Source: Hahellaceae bacterium
GTDB taxonomy: Bacteria; Pseudomonadota; Gammaproteobacteria; Pseudomonadales; Oleiphilaceae
Reading direction: 5' to 3'
Assembly (NCBI GenBank): GCA_016716085.1
Contig: JADJWY010000023.1
Location: forward strand, 876,863 to 940,862
Length of the DNA stretch: 64,000 bases
The notes under the pieces were generated by a model that saw only the letters and a list, made by a program, of their open reading frames with translations, was not told the origin of the DNA and did no database searches. Shown here in pieces: positions 36,398 through 45,280 of this stretch; position 1 is the first letter of the stretch, and each line of letters begins with the position of its first letter. The position numbers and the translations under genes are program-made.

Positions 36398-37520
36398 ACG
36401 AAAAAAAGATGTTGTCACCGGAGATAATGAACTCGAGCCACTTCACTGCTTGCCAAATTTCCCGGTGTTTATGGGGTCAGTCGAAACATCCCCTGCAGAG
36501 GATCTTTCATTCGACATGGAGTGGTCTATTTCACGTAACTCTGGCCTAATCCAACTTAGAAAATTGCTTCCTCTCGATGTGCTTTATCAAAGTCAAACTA
36601 CAACAAGTGCTGTCGGTACCATATGGATGGAGCATCATCGAGCATTTGCCGAATTTGTTGCCATATATTCCCCAAAAAGAGTCCTTGAACTTGGAGGTGC
36701 TCATGGGATTCTCGCTAAAGAATATGAGAAGTTTGACACTATTCCCTGGACTATATTGGAGCCTAATCCTGCGCCAGTCCCCGAGAGTAACGCTCGCTTC
36801 ATAAAGGGATATTTTGACGACAGATTTGAACTCGAGGAAGCTGTCGACGCCGTGGTCCACTCACATGTCTTTGAGCACCTCTACGAACCAGACGACTTCA
36901 CTGCGCACCTTTCTGGTTTTATAGAGGTCGGGCAACTGATGATTTTTGCTGTACCCCATTTACACGCATGGTTGAATAAAAAATTCACAAACTGCATTAA
37001 CTTTGAACACACTGTGTTCCTGACTGAGCCATACATAGAGTATCTCTTGGCAAAACATGGTTTCAGAATTGATCGCAAGGAATATTTTCGCTGTGATCAC
37101 AGCATATTTTATGCGTGTGTTAAAGACCAAAATGTGAAACCTATAAAATTAGACCCATCCCTTTATCACGAGAATAAAAGGATTTATAAAGACTTTGTGC
37201 AGTACCACGAAGGATTAATCAAAGACTTAAACACGAGGATCGCGCTTTCAAATAAGCCGGTGTATTTGTTTGGCGCACATGTGTTTGCCCAATATTTATT
37301 AGCGTTTGGGCTTCATTCGGAGAGCATTATAGGGCTTTTAGATAATGACGAAAGAAAACAAGGCAAGAGGCTCTATGGAACAACCTTAAAGGTATTCTCG
37401 CCACAGATATTACGAAAAAAACCAAATGCGGCGGTTATACTCAAGGCCGGCGTATATAACGATGAAATCAAGTGCGACATATTAACTAACATAAATCCAA
37501 ATACCGAATTTTTTGAGTGA
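36384..37520 (+). CDS. SAM-dependent C-methyltransferase-like protein with C-terminal Rossmann module
   Basis: A 378-residue protein. The central part is a class I methyltransferase (SPKRVLELGGAHGILAKEYEKF, ILEPNPAPV, HSHVFEHLYEPDDF). The C-terminal 90 residues form a small Rossmann-like module (KPVYLFGAHVFAQYLL, IIGLLDNDERKQGKRLYG), the layout of sugar C-methyltransferases with Methyltransf_13/12/14 domains. The N-terminal zinc-binding cysteines typical of that family are not present, so the substrate may differ. It overlaps the kinase gene by 14 bp and is followed by the KdsC-like gene, so it belongs to the same operon. Confidence 0.8.
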   Translation: MKVIERKKDVVTGDNELEPLHCLPNFPVFMGSVETSPAEDLSFDMEWSISRNSGLIQLRKLLPLDVLYQSQTTTSAVGTIWMEHHRAFAEFVAIYSPKRVLELGGAHGILAKEYEKFDTIPWTILEPNPAPVPESNARFIKGYFDDRFELEEAVDAVVHSHVFEHLYEPDDFTAHLSGFIEVGQLMIFAVPHLHAWLNKKFTNCINFEHTVFLTEPYIEYLLAKHGFRIDRKEYFRCDHSIFYACVKDQNVKPIKLDPSLYHENKRIYKDFVQYHEGLIKDLNTRIALSNKPVYLFGAHVFAQYLLAFGLHSESIIGLLDNDERKQGKRLYGTTLKVFSPQILRKKPNAAVILKAGVYNDEIKCDILTNINPNTEFFE

Positions 37521-37633
37521 ATTCCTTTAATAAATTCTCCAATTTTTTAAGAATTTTGCTAAACCAAGAATCAACCGGGCCACCAAAAACATACTCGCCA
37601 GCCCACCACCTTAATCTGATAACGGAGCGCACT

Positions 37634-38155
37634 GTGACCTTCAAAGCTTTTATATTGGATGTGGATGGCGTAATGACATCTGGCGAGTTCTTTTATACCG
37701 CCGAAGGCAAAGTCATGAAAATTTTCGGACCAGACGATCATGATGCTCTTTGCCTATTAAAGCCTTATCTAGAAATTCGTTTCGTCACCGGCGACAAGAA
37801 TGGTTTTGCCATATCCAAAAAGCGTATCGTCGACGACATGAAAATGACGCTGGATTTGGTAAGCACTACGGATCGAATTCGCTGGATAAGCCATCTCTAT
37901 GACCCCAATACAGTCATTTACATGGGCGATGGGATATTCGATCACTATGTTTTCAGTGCAATTGGATATGGTATAGCACCGGCAAATGCAGATAGAACTG
38001 CGAAAGCCTACAGCGACTATGTAACCGAAAGACGCGGCGGTGATCGTGCTGTAGCTGAGGCCTGCCTTCATATTCTTGAGCGATTTTTCAAACCTTATAA
38101 TCCAGAGGAGAAACTGGACAGCGATATAAAGTTTTCGGGTAAATGGCATGCTTAA
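37634..38155 (+). CDS. KdsC-like HAD phosphatase
   Basis: A HAD-IIIA phosphatase of 173 residues, the length of KDO-8-phosphate phosphatase. Motif I is FILDVDGVMTSG with Asp9 and Asp11; FVTGDKNGFAISKKR and YMGDGIFDHYVFSAIGYGIAPANA give motifs II-IV. The GTG at 37634 has GGAG six bases upstream; the frame is open to a GTG at 37517, which would add 39 residues without homology. KdsC relatives remove the phosphate after synthesis of KDO, KDN or sialic acids, or dephosphorylate related sugar phosphates. No synthase partner (KdsA/NeuB) is in the window. Confidence 0.82.
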   Translation: MTFKAFILDVDGVMTSGEFFYTAEGKVMKIFGPDDHDALCLLKPYLEIRFVTGDKNGFAISKKRIVDDMKMTLDLVSTTDRIRWISHLYDPNTVIYMGDGIFDHYVFSAIGYGIAPANADRTAKAYSDYVTERRGGDRAVAEACLHILERFFKPYNPEEKLDSDIKFSGKWHA

Positions 38156-38316
38156 TTAACAAAATCATTTAACGCTTTATGTTGAAGACGACAAACAATC
38201 ACATACACTAATTTCATGATAAGTTAATTATTTTATGCCACGTAACGTAGGTTCATACCATACATCTTTGAGCCGTTGGTACATGAGCAACTTTTTTCTA
38301 TGGTGAGGATAACAGG

Positions 38317-39132
38317 TTGTTTGAGATAGACGATGCCACCCGACGCACGTGCTCGGTAGTGCGGCAATATTTCGAATCAATGGAACTAGACTATGACCTG
38401 CCGAAAGGCCTCTCGACTGCCATGATATGCATGACACCACGCTCAGGTAGCACATACTTGGGCTCGCTATTCAGGGAAAATGGCTTAGGTGATGCTAAGG
38501 AGCACCTGCGAGTAGCAGGCAACCAAATGCGAGACTTTGTCAAACAGTGTGGAGCAAAGTCTTACGGAGATTTTATAAGGGCTTTAGTTGAGGGCTATTC
38601 CAGTTCAAACTATTTCTCTATCAAAGCTGACTGGCTCCAGTTTCGCCCTTTTTATCATTTTGGTGGCTTCCAAAAATATTTCCAAAATGCCAAGTTTATT
38701 TACCTGAGCCGTAAAGACATCCTTTCGCAAGCCATATCTCACTTTATAGCGGGACAAACTGGATACGGCCATACTACGCAAACTAAAGATAGCAATAAGT
38801 TTGAATTACTGCAGTTCGACTACAAGGGGATACTTGCTGAAATTTCGGAAATTCAGTCCCGCGCCAAGGCCTGGGAAATGTTCTTCTCTTTGGAACGTAT
38901 TGACCCCCTGCGGCTTTATTACGAAGATCTACGAGATAATCCGGCAGGGACCTTGACTCAAATCGTAGCATTTTTGAATGTCGAACTACCCAAAGTCCCC
39001 ACTCTTGATACCGAGTATCGGAGTGTAGAAACCCACCTTAACCATGAATTGCGGCAGAAGTTTATTGGCCAGTTTCGCCGTGAACAACTGGAGGTAGGAA
39101 GACATCAATCGAATAATCCAACTAAATCCTAA
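38317..39132 (+). CDS. Stf0-like sulfotransferase
   Basis: A 271-residue protein with a PAPS-binding loop TPRSGSTYLGSLF, SIKADWLQFRPF, the 3'-phosphate-binding region FIYLSRKDILSQAISHFIA and YYEDLRDNPAGTL, which match the Stf0 trehalose-sulfotransferase family. It would sulfate a glycan or small molecule using PAPS in the cytoplasm. The start is taken as TTG at 38317 with GAGG eight bases upstream; no ATG fits. The 161 bp upstream are AT-rich and hold no other gene. Sulfated glycan decoration fits the island but the acceptor is unknown. Confidence 0.78.
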   Translation: MFEIDDATRRTCSVVRQYFESMELDYDLPKGLSTAMICMTPRSGSTYLGSLFRENGLGDAKEHLRVAGNQMRDFVKQCGAKSYGDFIRALVEGYSSSNYFSIKADWLQFRPFYHFGGFQKYFQNAKFIYLSRKDILSQAISHFIAGQTGYGHTTQTKDSNKFELLQFDYKGILAEISEIQSRAKAWEMFFSLERIDPLRLYYEDLRDNPAGTLTQIVAFLNVELPKVPTLDTEYRSVETHLNHELRQKFIGQFRREQLEVGRHQSNNPTKS

Positions 39133-39213
39133 ACTAGCAACGCACCGCAAAGTGATGCCAGCCAGGATCCAACTCCCTACCCCCTGACAATTCCCATATA
39201 AGGCTAAATTGAG

Positions 39214-40867
39214 ATGCAAACCAGGCCTAAGAATTTCGCGTTAATCGGTGGTCTTTTGAGAGACGAACTAGAATTTCGGCTAACCTTTTCCCGCATTCTT
39301 GAGGCACGCAATGAGGGCATCATAGATGAAATTGTGCTTTCAACCTGGGATGGTGAAATTGATAAATTTCCGGGTTTACGCCAAAGCCTATATCGGCAAG
39401 GTATTCACCTTGTCGAAGGCGCGATGCCCCCCTCAATCCTATGGAAATACTTGGCCACAAAATAAAGCTTTGGATCAAGGGCTTCGAATCATTCCAGATG
39501 ATGCCGCAGTATGGAGACTTAAAACTGATCGAACTTCTCATTTGCTCAAGGCATTCCTACCGAGCTTGTGTTCCGGCCCTCCATCAGCTCAGGCTTTTGG
39601 GGCTGTGACACCCATTTTTGGTCACAAAATCTGTGCTACGGCGATAGTTTCCAGTTTACCCTTTTATGCTGCCGACATTGCCTTCTACGGCATGAAAAAA
39701 GATTTGCAAAAACTGGTGACCTATGACGGGGTGTTCGACAACATTTTTGCGGGCTTCGGAGCTGAACATCGGTTATGGACACAGCCCTTTTTAAAAGCTT
39801 TCCCCACGCTACAAACGGTCTACGAGCGCATCAACATAAAGGCTTTGTCCACTCAAGTAATCAACGCCGCCCGCAATGGATCAATTCTGCCGACAGCAAT
39901 TGTGCATTTGTATGCATTTTACTGGACTAATTTATTCGCCAATATTCAAACCGTTGACAAGATGATCAAAGCCCCAGATGGAGCGATGTCATTTGTCAGT
40001 GCGCTGGGCGGCAATATGACCAACGGGGTCAGAAGTGGCGCAACGGCATCCAAAGAATTTACTGTCCAAGTCACAGCTTTTAATCATCCTGAGTCTATTG
40101 CGCAGCTAGTGAATTCGCCAGTATCTGACGGGACGGCCAATTCTTCGATTTATCTTTCAGCCCTCCATGCCATAAAAGCTGGAGAATTGCCTGCGCCCGA
40201 CTGGACCGATTTACATCCTGACACTCTGACAGATTTTGCTAAACGGACACTACCAACTGTCGCTTTTCAACCATTCCGCTTCTCTAAGGGAGTGGCCGCG
40301 GTTGATCAAAGTCAGGACACACAATACAACGACGGAATATTCTGTCAGCAAACGTTACAACGAGTAGTGTCCGGCATGATAGGATCGGAGAAGATAAGCG
40401 ATGCCAGCCTTGCAGTCATAACTGACTACTTACGAAAACTCTCTAATGGCGCTGATAGCGGGATGGTCTATTTCCAATTGGGTGACTATTTTCTCAGCCA
40501 GTCGCTACTGAAAAATAATGATGCTTACGAAGCCAAATCGTTGGCCCACTTATTCTTGCTTAGATCAGCCCGAGACGTTTTCCCTCAAGCAGCCGCATTT
40601 TTAGGCTTGATTGCGCTAAGCGGAAACCTTGATTCCAAGCATGTTGAACAAGTTCGATATGCAGTTCGCAACGCCGCCATAAGGGATTGTGGGATGGCGC
40701 AATATGTTTTCTCTCTCATGATTACAAATGGCTGGTTTTCCGAAGAGAGTGTCTCTACAGCCGATTACTGGATTGAACGTGCACGCCAGAACGAATTCAC
40801 CGCCGACAAATTAGATTCCCGTTTTTCCATCGAAAGTTTAGCTCTCGGCAACACGCTTCAGGGTTAA
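39214..40867 (+). pseudogene. WavE-like glycosyltransferase with C-terminal helical repeats, frameshifted
   Basis: Reads as one protein of about 550 residues across two frames. Frame one (39214-39465) gives FALIGGLLRDELEFRLTFSRIL and DEIVLSTWDGEIDKFPGLRQSL. Frame two (joined near 39430, ends 40867) continues QSYGNTWPQNKALDQGLRII and WRLKTDRTSHLL. Reading five C instead of six at 39427-39432 joins them. The convergent neighbour shows the same order of motifs (VVSTWHDGFRKYPSLR, NSYRQHRLLDAALGL, LKMRSDKCLHLL) without a break. The N-terminal domain resembles WavE-type LPS glycosyltransferases; the C-terminal third looks like Sel1/TPR helices. Its end overlaps the neighbour by 4 bp. Confidence 0.65.
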
Positions 40868-42405
40868 GCCGGAGCATGATTTTTCCTTTCGGCTAACCTC
40901 TGCCAGTGATGCCAATCCTGTGTAACAGAGGTTATGTCATGATTTCTCAAAAGGCGGGCTAATGCCTCTTGCGCTTCCTTGTCATCCATAGCTGCCGCGC
41001 GAAAGTACCATTCAGCGGCAGCATTCAAGTCTCCCTCACACTCCATTAAGCGGCCATATTCTGTCTGTGCAGGACGATATTTACGAGCCGCAGATTGATG
41101 TAACCAGTACTTTCGTGATTGCGGATCGAGTGGGAGCCAATCACCAACCTCATACCCTTTCGCAAGTCTAAAGCAAATCACTTCCATAGACATATCATGG
41201 CAATGCGCGCGGATAAAGGCGAGAGCATCGGACTGACAGTCCACGTTTAAACTCTCATCTACAACATTTGAAACGGGTAAAAGGCTGTTGACTTCACTTC
41301 TCTCATTGGGCTGGTAGATGTTCGTCGCGAAGCGAAAAAGACTATCTCCAGAATAACCCACAGGTAAATCTGCGAAATAGTCTCGTTGAATCGAATGCAA
41401 TTCGCCCATCTTTACGTGACGTCGGGAGTATGCATTATCCTGCATTCTCTCTAACGCCGCATATAATGGCTCATTCGAAGGATCTGATCTCATTTCTTTT
41501 CCGACTAATCTACCCAGCAGGGTATCGCTGTAGACGACAAGATGTGTAGTCTGAGTCAATGGCACGATGCGTAACACCGTGTCGTCAACACCTGTAAACA
41601 CATCTTTCACCGACAAACTCAACACTTCAGAAGCCTCAGATACAATTTCAAAGTTATAAAAAATCATCAATATATTTGCAGCTAAGACATCGTGAATCAG
41701 ATCAGGAATTTTTTCCAGCTGACCCTCTTGGTAACATTCGATAATGAATCGTGACATCCTACGGCAATGAAAATATTCAAAATATTGTCTAAGAATTGGA
41801 ATGTGATTTAAAAAAGGCCAAGAAAACCAACGAATTTCGGCATTGGCCGTTCCTGGAAAAAAGACCCAGTCGTAAATCAGGTCAATTTGAATCAAACTAC
41901 GCAAATCTTCTTTTTGGCCAAAAAAAACCATGTCACAGTGGCAGAATGGTAAAGAAAGAGAAGCTGATATTATCGCTATCCTGGATTGAAGTATGGTGTA
42001 CGGCGAATCGTTTGCTAACGCTGTGAGTCCACGTCGAAGCACGGATCTAAAGAGTCTCAGCAAATGCAAACACTTATCGCTTCTCATTTTCAGAATTGCT
42101 GAGCCATTTGGACATAGCCCCAAAGCTGCATCAAGTAGCCTATGCTGGCGATAAGAATTGCCCGCGCCAGACTCCTTGATATCTGGTACAGAGACAACAA
42201 TGATACCCACCTTCACGAGTTCATCGCGTAGCGAAGGATACTTACGAAAGCCATCATGCCAGGTCGAAACTACAATACCCTCCAGAAGACCTTCTTGACG
42301 GAGTGAAATAGCGGCATTCAAGGACATATCAAACTCGAACTTTGACCGAATAGCGCCACAAATGATCGCCCATGAGGAACCCATATTGTCGACTCCTAAA
42401 CCCAT
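40864..42405 (-). CDS. WavE-like glycosyltransferase with Sel1-like repeats
   Basis: A 513-residue intact paralogue of the converging gene. The N-terminal domain has IICGAIRSKFEFDMSLNAAISLR, VVSTWHDGFRKYPSLRDEL, YRQHRLLDAALGL and ILKMRSDKCLHLL, patterns of WavE-like sugar transferases (WavE, LPS core synthesis in Vibrio cholerae). The C-terminal 80 residues form Sel1-like helices (AQTEYGRLMECEGDLNAAAEWYFRAAAMDDKEAQEALARLL). The enzyme identity rests on weak motif similarity. The 200 bp upstream hold no other gene. Confidence 0.65.
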   Translation of the reverse strand: MGLGVDNMGSSWAIICGAIRSKFEFDMSLNAAISLRQEGLLEGIVVSTWHDGFRKYPSLRDELVKVGIIVVSVPDIKESGAGNSYRQHRLLDAALGLCPNGSAILKMRSDKCLHLLRLFRSVLRRGLTALANDSPYTILQSRIAIISASLSLPFCHCDMVFFGQKEDLRSLIQIDLIYDWVFFPGTANAEIRWFSWPFLNHIPILRQYFEYFHCRRMSRFIIECYQEGQLEKIPDLIHDVLAANILMIFYNFEIVSEASEVLSLSVKDVFTGVDDTVLRIVPLTQTTHLVVYSDTLLGRLVGKEMRSDPSNEPLYAALERMQDNAYSRRHVKMGELHSIQRDYFADLPVGYSGDSLFRFATNIYQPNERSEVNSLLPVSNVVDESLNVDCQSDALAFIRAHCHDMSMEVICFRLAKGYEVGDWLPLDPQSRKYWLHQSAARKYRPAQTEYGRLMECEGDLNAAAEWYFRAAAMDDKEAQEALARLLRNHDITSVTQDWHHWQRLAERKNHAPA

Positions 42406-42605
42406 ACTATTGAAAAATGCCTGATACAGCTTCTACCGAGACACTAGTCATACACAGCAAACGATTGTTGCTACCCTTACACAAACCCGGCACCTTTCCA
42501 AGATAAACCAGAACATAATTGGTTATTGGCCAATAACGCGCTACTATTCATGAAGTAGGTTACGGTCCAGTCCATTAACAATAAGCACAAGATATAGTAG
42601 TTCCA

Positions 42606-43067
42606 ATGATAGTCATCCTTGAAGAGCAATTTACAAACGCCATTTCCGGGCAGGTGTTACTCAAGCGCTTTCGCAAAGCCCCGTTAACCCTGAACTTTCA
42701 CACAGTGTTTGGGAACAAAGACTACTTTGAAAAATTGCTCGAAATTGAGCCGGGCGTATCGATTACATATCATTTCAGTAACGGCGAGATTAGCTCGTTA
42801 CCGGAGCAGCCCTCCTTACTGATTCCCAAAATAGCTATCTCGTCCAATTCTGCCCTTAAGCGAGGCGAACTTATTGAAACGCCAGGGCCTCGGCCTGTCA
42901 TTGCCCGAATTACAAATATACAAGGCGCCTGGGTAAAGGCTGAGCACCTTTACTCTTGGATAAAGGGCAAAAAGATTGAGTTGAAAACCACATTAATTGA
43001 CAAATTTCCTATAACTGGAGGAAATACTGAAGAGTCTGAACATATGATATCCTTGTATCCGTTTTAA
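42606..43067 (+). CDS. Hypothetical protein
   Basis: A 153-residue open frame with normal amino-acid composition for a soluble beta-rich protein (LTLNFHTVFGNKDYF, PSLLIPKIAISSNSALKRGELIETPGPRPVIARITNIQGAWVKAE). I do not recognise a family. There is no clear Shine-Dalgarno sequence before the ATG. It stands alone between two minus-strand blocks of the island. A real gene is likely because no long frame lies opposite it. Confidence 0.5.
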   Translation: MIVILEEQFTNAISGQVLLKRFRKAPLTLNFHTVFGNKDYFEKLLEIEPGVSITYHFSNGEISSLPEQPSLLIPKIAISSNSALKRGELIETPGPRPVIARITNIQGAWVKAEHLYSWIKGKKIELKTTLIDKFPITGGNTEESEHMISLYPF

Positions 43068-43127
43068 AGTTGTACACAGCTTGGCTGAACCTAACGTTAG
43101 TTCTCCCATTCTGGCCAAAGAGTTTTA

Positions 43128-43952
43128 TCAAAGCGCATGACATTTCAAATATGGGTGCAGGGTAAAGAACCTTTCGAACAAAAGATGACAATAAGTTTCC
43201 ATCTGTTCTTTATGATTGAAACCATATTTACTTCGTAGCCAACGTTTTCCTTCGGCGAATACGCGGCGTTGATTAATTTCATAGGGATCGCTTGCAATCA
43301 ACCTGTTCTGATCTTTCAATATTTGCTGTTTTTCATGAAAGGTGGTTCTATTGGTAATTGCTGTAGCAAATTCATTTGCATATCCTTTAGCGATAAGTTC
43401 CATGTCGCAAAAGTAGCCTCGAAAATTTGAACCATCATATAAAAAATTCATGTGGTCACCATTTCCATTGGCAATGACTGACTCCATAAACTCCCTACGA
43501 ACCATCCAGATCACGTGGTTTATGTGCCAGCAATAAGCTATCTCCCGCCCATTCATCAAGTCCTGCTCAGGCCAATCAATTGCCACAGGGGAAAGAATTC
43601 CGACCTTTGGGTGGGCTTCCATTAATGCCCTCAAAACAGGCACCATCGGCATAGATATATCCACATCATTACAAACAAGAAGGTAATACTTGTAGTCATA
43701 AAAACGTCCCAGTTTCATGAGTTCTGACAGCCCATAATTAAAACCACGAGCGTACCGTAACCCATCTTTAATCGCATCGTCCCACCGCGCCCAAAAACTA
43801 CAATAGTTTGAGATACCCTCTTGCGATGAGCCGCTTTCTATCCCATATAAATCGGAAAATTCGGAACTTTCGGACAATAACTGCTCACACAATCGATTGG
43901 TATGGTCTGGCAGGTTACGATTGAGGACAAGTATGGCGGTGTCTTTAGTCAT
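43128..43952 (-). CDS. Glycosyltransferase, GT2-like
   Basis: A 274-residue GT-A-type protein. The start TAILVLNRNLPDHTNRLCEQL is the first beta strand and helix of family 2 transferases. YYLLVCNDVDISMPMVP provides the DxD-like motif (NDVD), then HPKVGILSPVAIDWPEQDL and a C-terminal EGKRWLRSKYGF. It probably transfers a nucleotide-activated sugar in the cytoplasm. Its ATG overlaps the stop of the GatZ-like gene by 4 bp, the last step in the 50.9-43.1 kb minus-strand operon. Confidence 0.75.
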   Translation of the reverse strand: MTKDTAILVLNRNLPDHTNRLCEQLLSESSEFSDLYGIESGSSQEGISNYCSFWARWDDAIKDGLRYARGFNYGLSELMKLGRFYDYKYYLLVCNDVDISMPMVPVLRALMEAHPKVGILSPVAIDWPEQDLMNGREIAYCWHINHVIWMVRREFMESVIANGNGDHMNFLYDGSNFRGYFCDMELIAKGYANEFATAITNRTTFHEKQQILKDQNRLIASDPYEINQRRVFAEGKRWLRSKYGFNHKEQMETYCHLLFERFFTLHPYLKCHAL

Positions 43953-45124
43953 GGCGTCACCAATCTGAAATTTGAAATGTAGCGCGTAATGGCATTGCTT
44001 ACTGCATTGCGTAAAAATTCCTCTAGCTCATTACCTCGCTTACTGTAACCACATTGAATCCGCGCTAAAAGTTCCTGATAAGCGTCAGTACTGAAGACGT
44101 AATGGCCTGCAATCAATGCCTTTTCCCGATCAGAGGCGCGAGTGTTGGGTAACATCCATTTCTCCCATTTTCGAGATCCCAAAGCCAGCTCAAGAAACGC
44201 ATCTCTCTCCTTAAGTAATCCATGCGCTTCCGTGAAATAGACCAGGGCCTTGGATTCTACAACGCCAAACTCAGGCGCAACGTTCGCAGAATCTATCCGC
44301 AATTCAGGATGTCGAGATAATATATCGCTACTTAAATAATCCGTATTGTGTTGCTTGATTAAAAACCCGTATTGATGGGCTATATCAACGATTCTTGGCA
44401 GACCTATGGACGTTGGCAACTGGTTCGGCACCCGAAAAGGACTGCCTAACGAACCGATGTTGCGCATCTCCATCACCTTGGTGCCAGTTTGAACCACCAC
44501 AAATAGAGGCGCCTCCCGACCGTGTTCTACCGCGTAAGTTTTGATTCTTTTAAGCCAGCGCTCCAAACCCTGTGGGGATTCGGCTAGGGTACCCTGCTCT
44601 TCAGTGCCGACCTCGAAAGCTAGGTTTTTACGCAACTTCTCAGCTACTGAATGACAATGCTCAAATAATTCAAATAAAAATGAAAAGGCGATCTCCTCTT
44701 CCTGCGCACCATCGGGAGAAACGCTAGGATCCAAATGCAACATGTCGAAGCCCGCTTCAATGTCCTCTTCAAAGGATCGCTTGGCACTCGCCATAGCGTC
44801 TTCAGGGCACAAACTGTCGGCCATCTCCCGATTATTTTGCCACGGACCGCCGTGATCACGGCAAAGCAGAATTCGATTATTTTTGTCGCGCTTACGTACA
44901 AAATCTGCGAAACGCCGAGCATTCCATTTTTCGACATAACCTGAGCCAAGAGAATCCATGTCGACCTGTCGTCGGCTTGGAATCAACATTAGGTCGATAC
45001 CAAAATGATTTGCCAGTTCGATTGTTGCTTCAACAGCAGTTTTACTGACGACACCTACTGCCAATTGCGTACTTGGCCAACGTTTGGCCTGTCGGAGGAT
45101 CCGTTGCTTTGTAGATAGGGTCAT
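43949..45124 (-). CDS. GatZ/KbaZ-like (tagatose-bisphosphate aldolase subunit family) TIM-barrel protein
   Basis: A 391-residue protein matching the non-catalytic GatZ/KbaZ subunit family in pattern: VEATIELANHFGIDLMLIPSRRQVD, ILLCRDHGGPWQNN (compare GGDHLGP in GatZ), EAGFDMLHLDPSVSPDG (compare the HLD-S motif) and EVGTEEQG. In GatYZ this chain stabilises the catalytic subunit; here no GatY homologue is adjacent, so it may act alone on a different sugar phosphate within glycan synthesis. It overlaps the GT2 gene. Family match is good, function open. Confidence 0.72.
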   Translation of the reverse strand: MTLSTKQRILRQAKRWPSTQLAVGVVSKTAVEATIELANHFGIDLMLIPSRRQVDMDSLGSGYVEKWNARRFADFVRKRDKNNRILLCRDHGGPWQNNREMADSLCPEDAMASAKRSFEEDIEAGFDMLHLDPSVSPDGAQEEEIAFSFLFELFEHCHSVAEKLRKNLAFEVGTEEQGTLAESPQGLERWLKRIKTYAVEHGREAPLFVVVQTGTKVMEMRNIGSLGSPFRVPNQLPTSIGLPRIVDIAHQYGFLIKQHNTDYLSSDILSRHPELRIDSANVAPEFGVVESKALVYFTEAHGLLKERDAFLELALGSRKWEKWMLPNTRASDREKALIAGHYVFSTDAYQELLARIQCGYSKRGNELEEFLRNAVSNAITRYISNFRLVTP

Positions 45125-45280
45125 ATTCTTGTTCTTTTCCCTTGTTTTTTGGTCAAGGTTTTAGTCAATTTGTCACCGAATTAATCAACTTTCTTATTCA
45201 GGGAGCATGAAAGCAATCCGCTGAGTTGTGCTTGGATAAGGGATGTAAAATGTTTAAGTCGCTGTAAATAAAATTACACC

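Noticed and set aside
35336..39432. Phase-variation tracts controlling the glycan genes
   Set aside because: The runs are only four T and six C, shorter than typical contingency tracts, and the window shows other base-calling problems, so error is the simpler explanation.
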